A stretch of 9,611 nt of DNA from Lachnospiraceae bacterium UBA7481 (GTDB lineage Bacteria > Bacillota > Clostridia > Lachnospirales > Lachnospiraceae): contig DLOP01000098.1 of assembly GCA_002478505.1 (NCBI GenBank), forward strand, positions 712 to 10,322, given 5' to 3'. This document shows, in pieces, positions 4,998 to 9,611 of this stretch. The first letter of the stretch is position 1, and every line of letters begins with the position of its first letter. The position numbers and the translations under genes are program-made. The notes below the pieces were generated by a model. The model was not told where the DNA came from, did not search any database, and saw only the letters and a list, made by a program, of their open reading frames with translations.

Positions 4998-6894
4998 AGC
5001 ATATGATGTCTATTCCGACTTGGCGGGAGTTGATAAAAATGGTCAGGCGGTATTGTTACCGATTTCCCACTCGACATTCAATGCACAGATTGAGGTGACG
5101 ATTGATCAAGAGGGTGATTTTCAAGGAGCCAGAAAACTTGAGAAAGGTAGTGATGTAGTCACAATTATTCCAGTGACAGAGGATTCGGCTGCTAGGAGCA
5201 GTGGGATTGCACCGCATCCGTTGTGTGATAAACTTTGTTATATAGCAGGGGACTATACATTGTATACGGGCGATAATAAAGAAAGCTATTTTGAAGCCTA
5301 TATGGAACAACTTCAAGATTGGGCAGAATCGGGCTATACACATCCTATGGTACAGGCGATATACAAATACGTTGAAAAGAAATCGTTAATACAGGATCTG
5401 GTAAGAAGCAAAGCATTGGAATTGGATGAAGATGGTAGGCTTACAGATCAAACAAAAATACATGGATTAGGTCAAACAGGAGCTAACATAAGATTTATCG
5501 TCTGGGGTAGCAGCATGCCGCAGGAAGTATGGAAGAATCGGGAACTGTATAAAAAGTACAGCGAATATTATCAACAAAAATCAGGAGAAAAAAAGCTATG
5601 TTATACGTCGGGAGAAATAGAATCGTGTTCTGATAAACATCCTTCCAAAATACGAAATAGCGGCGACAAGGCAAAGCTGATTTCAGGAAATGATGAATCA
5701 GGATTTACTTATCGTGGAAGGTTTACTTCGAAAGAACAAGCAGTTTCAGTCGGTTATGATGCATCTCAGAAAGCCCACAACGCCCTACGCTGGCTCATCC
5801 AGAAACAAGGGTATACGCGTGACGAGTCAACAATCGTTTGCTGGATGGTAAATAGAGATATGCAGCTTCCCGATATGATGAAGGATTCAATCAATGCATG
5901 TAATGACATTGATGATTTTGACTTTGATTTTGACATGATCGGGTCGGATGAAACATTAAGCCTAAATAAACATGATACCGGCAAATATTTTGCGGAAAAG
6001 TTTAATAATGCGATAAACGGATATGTCGGAAGATTTGAAATGGATGATAAAGTTGCAATCATTGCATTGGATGCAGCAACGACCGGTCGTCTCGCAATTG
6101 TATATTATGATGAGATAGGTGGGAAACAATATGCTGATGCAATAATAAACTGGCAAAAGCATTGTAAATGGCGCAGGACTGTAAGAGTAGAAAAATCGGA
6201 GGAAGGTAAAAAGACAGTCACCTGTGAATGCACCCCCTCCCCCAGAGATATGGTACTTGCAGCATTTGGTACTCAAAGGTCAGAATGGCTGGAAGCGGAC
6301 AGCAAACTGATTAGAGGTACAGTTAAGCGGTTACTGCCATGTATTACGCGAGAGGGGGTGCAAATTCCGCCGGATCTTATTAAAGCGGCGGCAAGACGCG
6401 CATCCATGCCACAAAGCATGAGTGATTATGTCTGGTATAATGATGTACTTTGCGTTGTATGTGCGATGATAAGATTTAATTATGAGAAGGGAGATAGGAC
6501 GATGGAGAATTTCCTAAATGACAACATTAAAAACCGAAATGTTTTGTTCGGAAGACTTTTGGCAGTATATGATTACATGGAGCAGCGAGCCATGTTTGAG
6601 TATGATGAGAACGGTAAAGTGAAAGAACGACGGACAACAAATGCAAAGCGTTACTGGAATGCATACAGTAGCAGACCAGCTAAAACATTTAAAACGATAA
6701 AGCAGAATCTGGTCGCCTATGAAAAAAAACTAAATAATTTTGAATTGACAAAGTTTGAAGAGTGGACAAGTGAAATCATGTCACACTTTGAAAAAAACGA
6801 GTTTGATAACAGAACTTTATCAGAAATGTATTTACCGGGATATTATCAACAGATGGAATATATGAAAAAAACTTTTGAAAAAAAAGAACAATAA
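4972..6894 (+). CDS. cas8c: Cas8c (Csd1) large subunit of type I-C Cascade
   Basis: Cas8c is the large Cascade subunit, recognising the PAM and helping recruit Cas3. From TTG 4972 the product is 640 residues and begins (M)AWLRTLVEAYDVYSDLAG, matching the W-L-x-x-L-x-x-x-Y-D start usual for Csd1. Further family hallmarks are LLPISHSTFNAQIEVTID near the N-terminus, HPLCDKLCYIAGDY, a central ALRWLIQKQG block, and a helical C-terminus with FGRLLAVYDYME and YWNAYSSRPAKTF. The ATG at 4948 would lengthen the protein by 8 residues that do not look conserved. The gene overlaps cas5c by 26 nt and ends 12 nt before cas7c. Its last 131 codons also appear to be translated separately as Cas11c. No frameshift is seen. 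Confidence 0.95.
   Translation: MAWLRTLVEAYDVYSDLAGVDKNGQAVLLPISHSTFNAQIEVTIDQEGDFQGARKLEKGSDVVTIIPVTEDSAARSSGIAPHPLCDKLCYIAGDYTLYTGDNKESYFEAYMEQLQDWAESGYTHPMVQAIYKYVEKKSLIQDLVRSKALELDEDGRLTDQTKIHGLGQTGANIRFIVWGSSMPQEVWKNRELYKKYSEYYQQKSGEKKLCYTSGEIESCSDKHPSKIRNSGDKAKLISGNDESGFTYRGRFTSKEQAVSVGYDASQKAHNALRWLIQKQGYTRDESTIVCWMVNRDMQLPDMMKDSINACNDIDDFDFDFDMIGSDETLSLNKHDTGKYFAEKFNNAINGYVGRFEMDDKVAIIALDAATTGRLAIVYYDEIGGKQYADAIINWQKHCKWRRTVRVEKSEEGKKTVTCECTPSPRDMVLAAFGTQRSEWLEADSKLIRGTVKRLLPCITREGVQIPPDLIKAAARRASMPQSMSDYVWYNDVLCVVCAMIRFNYEKGDRTMENFLNDNIKNRNVLFGRLLAVYDYMEQRAMFEYDENGKVKERRTTNAKRYWNAYSSRPAKTFKTIKQNLVAYEKKLNNFELTKFEEWTSEIMSHFEKNEFDNRTLSEMYLPGYYQQMEYMKKTFEKKEQ
6487..6493 (+). promoter_or_regulatory. 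Internal ribosome binding site within cas8c for Cas11c
   Basis: AAGGGAG lies inside cas8c; its GGGAG core (6489-6493) is 8 nt upstream of an in-frame ATG at 6502. A purine-rich Shine-Dalgarno placed exactly here, at the start of the C-terminal helical domain, fits the known internal initiation that produces the small subunit in type I-C systems. Confidence 0.75.
6502..6894 (+). CDS. cas11c: Cas11c small subunit, translated from an internal start in cas8c
   Basis: Type I-C Cascade contains Cas11 subunits made from an internal start in cas8c rather than from a separate gene. Here ATG 6502 (Met511 of Cas8c) is in frame, has AAGGGAG at the right distance, and opens a 130-residue product beginning MENFLNDNIKNRNVLFGR. 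It ends at the shared TAA. The size, the highly helical composition and the content (LFGRLLAVYDYMEQRA, RYWNAYSSRPAKTF, EEWTSEIMSHF) agree with Cas11c, which lines the belly of Cascade and stabilises target-strand contacts. No separate small-subunit gene exists in the operon. Translation here is inferred from sequence, not shown. Confidence 0.75.
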   Translation: MENFLNDNIKNRNVLFGRLLAVYDYMEQRAMFEYDENGKVKERRTTNAKRYWNAYSSRPAKTFKTIKQNLVAYEKKLNNFELTKFEEWTSEIMSHFEKNEFDNRTLSEMYLPGYYQQMEYMKKTFEKKEQ

Positions 6895-6906
6895 AAGGAG
6901 GAATGA

Positions 6907-7761
6907 ATGATGAGTGAATTTACAAACAAGATTGATTTTGAGGTTTTGGTAATGGTGAAAAATGCAAATCCCAATGGAGATCCGTTGAATGGAAACAGAC
7001 CGCGTGAGACATATGATGGATTTGGCGAGATATCTGATGTATGCATAAAACGAAAAATAAGAAACAGGCTACAGGATATGGGAGAAAATATTTTTGTGCA
7101 GAGTGACGAGCGATCTGATGATGAATGTAAGAGCCTTGCAGACAGAGCGAAAAGTAACGCGGCAATGCAGCAAGCATTAAAGGATAAAAATAAGGAAGCT
7201 TATGCAAAAGCAGCATGTGAGAAATGGATTGATGTCCGCAGTTTTGGACAGGTATTTGCATTCAAAGACGACAGTGTATCGGTGGGCGTGAGAGGTCCAG
7301 TTTCTGTTCATTCAGCTTTTAGTGTATTGCCGGTATCCATTGACAGCATGCAGATAACCAAAAGTGTTAACAGTGAAACAGTAAAGGATGGAAAGAAATC
7401 CTCAGATACAATGGGAATGAAACATAAGATATCTTCGGCTTTATATGTTGTAAAAGGCAGTATTAATCATCAGCTTGCTGAAAAGACAGGCTTCAGTGAT
7501 GAAGATGCAGAGAAGATCAAGGAAGCCTTACGCACATTATTTGTAAACGACAGTTCTTCTGCAAGACCTGATGGAAGTATGGAAGTGTGCAAGGTTTATT
7601 GGTGGAAACATAATTGTCCTATAGGTCAGTATTCATCAGCCAAGATTCATAGGCTTATAAGGATTGCCGCCAAAGTAGATGATCCAAAAGAGTTTGAAGA
7701 CTATGATATACAAGTAGATTCTTTACCGGATTTAAAGCTTGAGGAAATAGAAGGTATTTAA
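6907..7761 (+). CDS. cas7c: Cas7c (Csd2) backbone subunit of type I-C Cascade
   Basis: Cas7c polymerises along the crRNA spacer to form the Cascade backbone. The 284-residue product has the Csd2 signature near its N-terminus: FEVLVMVKNANPNGDP (NPNGDP at 21-26), NRPRETYDGFGEISDVCIKRKIRN. Later come VRSFGQVFAF, VGVRGPVSVHSAFSV, the DTMGMKHKI block and YWWKHNC. AAGGAGG (6895-6901) starts immediately after the cas8c stop and is the best Shine-Dalgarno of the operon, as suits the subunit needed in most copies. Two adjacent ATGs (6907 and 6910) are both in frame. The second, giving MSEFTNK, has the better 8-nt spacing and may be the true start. Confidence 0.96.
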   Translation: MMSEFTNKIDFEVLVMVKNANPNGDPLNGNRPRETYDGFGEISDVCIKRKIRNRLQDMGENIFVQSDERSDDECKSLADRAKSNAAMQQALKDKNKEAYAKAACEKWIDVRSFGQVFAFKDDSVSVGVRGPVSVHSAFSVLPVSIDSMQITKSVNSETVKDGKKSSDTMGMKHKISSALYVVKGSINHQLAEKTGFSDEDAEKIKEALRTLFVNDSSSARPDGSMEVCKVYWWKHNCPIGQYSSAKIHRLIRIAAKVDDPKEFEDYDIQVDSLPDLKLEEIEGI

Positions 7762-7763
7762 CC

Positions 7764-8423
7764 ATGTATTCTGAAGAAGATTACTTAATGCTTTCCGGTA
7801 TTCAACATTTTGCATTTTGCAGAAGACAGTGGGCAATCATACATATTGAACAGCAGTGGGCTGAAAATTATAGGACAACTGCGGGTGAACTGATGCATAA
7901 GAAGGCACATGATGAGGGCTCTTTTGAAAAAAGAGGTAATCTGCTGATTGTCAGAGGACTGCGTATTTCTTCCCATGAACTTGGAGTTAGCGGACAATGC
8001 GATGTCGTTGAATTTCATAAGAACGAAAGGGGTATAGAATTATTTGGATACGATGGAAAATGGCAGCCTGTGCCTGTTGAGTATAAACGTGGGACACCCA
8101 AGGGGAATAATGTTGATGAATTACAGCTTTGTGCACAGGCGATCTGTCTGGAAGAAATGTTTCAGACAAGCATACCCGATGGGTATCTGTATTATGGTGA
8201 AAACCGACGGCGCAGCTATGTAGAGTTTACGGATAATCTGCGAGAAGAAGTAAAGAAGATGACAAAAGAAATGCATGAGCTGTTTAGAAGAGGATATACA
8301 CCAAAAGTAAAGCCCACCAAGCAATGCAAAGCCTGCTCACTGGAAAATCTGTGTGTTCCGAAGATTCAAAAGACAATGAAAGTCAGGGATTATATTGAGC
8401 AAAATATTAGAGCAAATGAGTAG
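7764..8423 (+). CDS. cas4: Cas4 (RecB-like Fe-S exonuclease for spacer acquisition)
   Basis: Cas4 works with Cas1-Cas2 to trim prespacers and select those with the right PAM and orientation. The 219-residue product has the iron-sulfur ligands Cys19 (FAFCRRQW) and Cys188, Cys191, Cys197 (C-K-A-C then S-L-E-N-L-C). The PD-(D/E)XK core is His45 or His49 (ELMHKKAHD), Asp80 (GQCD), Glu106 and Lys108 (PVEYKRG), and a QLCAQA helix (121-126). The set is complete, so an active nuclease is expected. The start lies 2 nt after the cas7c stop, with GAAGG (7750-7754) inside cas7c 9 nt upstream, so it is tightly coupled to the interference genes. Confidence 0.96.
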   Translation: MYSEEDYLMLSGIQHFAFCRRQWAIIHIEQQWAENYRTTAGELMHKKAHDEGSFEKRGNLLIVRGLRISSHELGVSGQCDVVEFHKNERGIELFGYDGKWQPVPVEYKRGTPKGNNVDELQLCAQAICLEEMFQTSIPDGYLYYGENRRRSYVEFTDNLREEVKKMTKEMHELFRRGYTPKVKPTKQCKACSLENLCVPKIQKTMKVRDYIEQNIRANE

Positions 8424-8495
8424 TATGGCGCGTATCAATTAGCCTTATGTTTTAACGGAGGCAAGCATTTTTTTCATAATATCAGGAGGACTGAC

Positions 8496-9527
8496 GTGCG
8501 AAAATTATTAAATACCCTGTATATTATGACCGAGAGCTGTTATTTAACTCTTGATGGTGAAAATATTGTGATACAGGACGAAGAAAAAACGCTTGGCAGG
8601 TTTCCACTTCATACATTGGAAAATATCATATGTTTTACATATAAGGGAGCAAGTCCGGCGTTAATGGGTGCTTGTGCTGATCGGAAAATTGGAATGAGTT
8701 TTTTCTCACCGAGGGGAAAATTTTTAGCCAGGGTTGTTGGAAAGGAATACGGGAATGTACTTCTTAGAAAAGAACAATATCGAATATCCGATGATGATAG
8801 CAGAAGCTTGGGATATGCTAAAAATATGATCATGGGAAAAGTCTTTAACAGCAGATGGAGCATAGAACGTACGTTGAGAGACCATGCATATCGTGTGGAT
8901 GCTGAAAAACTTAAACAGATGTCTAATGTTTTATATGATACGTTGACCAAAATAGATAATACACTTGGATTGGACGAACTCCGAGGGGTTGAAGGAAAAG
9001 CTGCTGAGCAATATTTTTCTGTATTTAATAATATGGTACTGAATCAGAAAGAAGATTTTGAATTTACAACAAGGAACCGCAGACCACCGCTTGATAATAT
9101 AAATGCGATATTATCGTTTGCTTATACAGTGCTTGCAGGTGATTGCGCTAACGCCTTGTCTAGTGTCGGGTTAGATCCGTATGTAGGGTTTATGCATGGT
9201 GACAGACCGGGGAGAACATCGCTTGCGCTTGATTTAATGGAAGAATTAAGACCCGTTTTGGCAGATAGGTTTGTCTTAACTTTAATCAATACAAAAGCGA
9301 TTCAGGCAGTTCATTTTGAAAAGCAAAAAGACAACGCAGTTTTATTAAACGACGATGGGAGGAAAGTGTTTTTTAATGCGTGGCAGAATCATAAAAAAGA
9401 AACCATAACGCATCCGTACCTAAAAGAAAAGATTGAGTGGGGACTGGTTCCTTATGTACAGGCTTTACTGCTTGCTCGGACTATTCGTGGGGATGTTGAT
9501 GAGTATCCGCCATTTTTATGGAAGTAG
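8496..9527 (+). CDS. cas1: Cas1 integrase, type I-C
   Basis: Cas1 is the metal-dependent integrase that, with Cas2, inserts new spacers at the leader end of the CRISPR array. The product is 343 residues, the normal size. The metal ligands are Glu166 (RGVEGKAAEQYF), His234 (GFMHGDRPGR) and Asp246 with Glu249 (LALDLMEELR). The RNRRPPLDNINAILSF motif is typical of the I-C family. The start is GTG, 5 nt after AGGAGGA (8484-8490), and homologues begin M+KLLNTLY. A 72-nt gap separates it from cas4, the widest gap in the second half of the operon. I see no clear promoter or terminator there, so it probably remains in one transcript. Confidence 0.97.
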   Translation: MRKLLNTLYIMTESCYLTLDGENIVIQDEEKTLGRFPLHTLENIICFTYKGASPALMGACADRKIGMSFFSPRGKFLARVVGKEYGNVLLRKEQYRISDDDSRSLGYAKNMIMGKVFNSRWSIERTLRDHAYRVDAEKLKQMSNVLYDTLTKIDNTLGLDELRGVEGKAAEQYFSVFNNMVLNQKEDFEFTTRNRRPPLDNINAILSFAYTVLAGDCANALSSVGLDPYVGFMHGDRPGRTSLALDLMEELRPVLADRFVLTLINTKAIQAVHFEKQKDNAVLLNDDGRKVFFNAWQNHKKETITHPYLKEKIEWGLVPYVQALLLARTIRGDVDEYPPFLWK

Positions 9528-9535
9528 GTGTATAG

Positions 9536-9611
9536 ATGTTAGTGTTAATTACGTATGATGTTTCTACCCAGAATGCGGCAGGGAAGACTCGTCTTCGCAA
9601 AGTTGCGAAAG
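9536..9611 (+). CDS. cas2: Cas2, 5' end (cut by the window edge)
   Basis: The first 25 codons are seen, reading MLVLITYDVSTQNAAGKTRL and then RKVAK. This matches the ferredoxin-like beta-1 strand and first helix of type I-C Cas2 (LITYDV.T..AAG..RLRKVAK). Asp8 (TYD) is the conserved acidic residue of the Cas2 fold. Cas2 dimerises and bridges two Cas1 dimers in the integration complex. It starts 8 nt after the cas1 stop, with TAGGTG (9525-9530) as a modest ribosome binding site. About 70 more residues, then the leader and array, should lie beyond the edge. Confidence 0.93.
   Translation, partial: MLVLITYDVSTQNAAGKTRLRKVAK

Noticed and set aside
8424..8495. 72-nt cas4-cas1 gap considered as a separate promoter or small gene
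   Set aside because: It contains only 2-5 codon ORFs. The nearest promoter-like pair (TTGAGC 8395-8400, TAGTAT 8421-8426) has a 20-bp spacing, which is too long.

Overview
The window carries an almost complete type I-C (Dvulg subtype) CRISPR-Cas operon in the canonical order cas3-cas5c-cas8c-cas7c-cas4-cas1-cas2, all on the plus strand from about 1.72 kb to the right edge. Base composition is AT-rich, ribosome binding sites are strong and GGAGG-like, several genes use TTG or GTG starts, and the protein sequences look like gut-type Clostridia (Lachnospiraceae-like Firmicutes). The genus cannot be fixed from the sequence alone.

Layout. Bases 3-257 are the GC-richer 3' end of a gene whose product ends in a heptad-repeat coiled coil. 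Bases 258-1080 are a graveyard: a 13-bp perfect inverted repeat, a truncated minus-strand remnant of a small antitoxin-like protein, and the frameshifted 3' end of a Schlafen/AlbA_2-type regulator with a winged-helix tail. Bases 1099-1410 are the severed N-terminus of a type I restriction methylase subunit (HsdM). Bases 1411-1723 hold a plausible promoter and a 29-codon upstream ORF leading into cas3. The rest is the cas operon. cas2 is cut by the window edge, so no repeat-spacer array is visible; it is expected just downstream.

How the genes work together (family knowledge applied to this sequence). Cas5c cuts pre-crRNA and stays on the crRNA 5' handle. Cas7c forms the backbone, Cas8c recognises the PAM, and a Cas11c small subunit is very probably made from an internal start at 6502 within cas8c. 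Cas3 is recruited as nuclease-helicase. Cas4, Cas1 and Cas2 acquire spacers. The catalytic or ligand residues I could locate are intact in Cas3, Cas5c, Cas4 and Cas1, and no frameshift is seen in any cas gene, so the system looks functional although it sits beside decayed defence genes.

I do not see a new kind of system. The points most worth checking are the embedded Cas11c, the non-ATG starts of cas3 and cas8c, the short ORFs ahead of cas3 and hsdM, and the identity of the eroded genes to the left.
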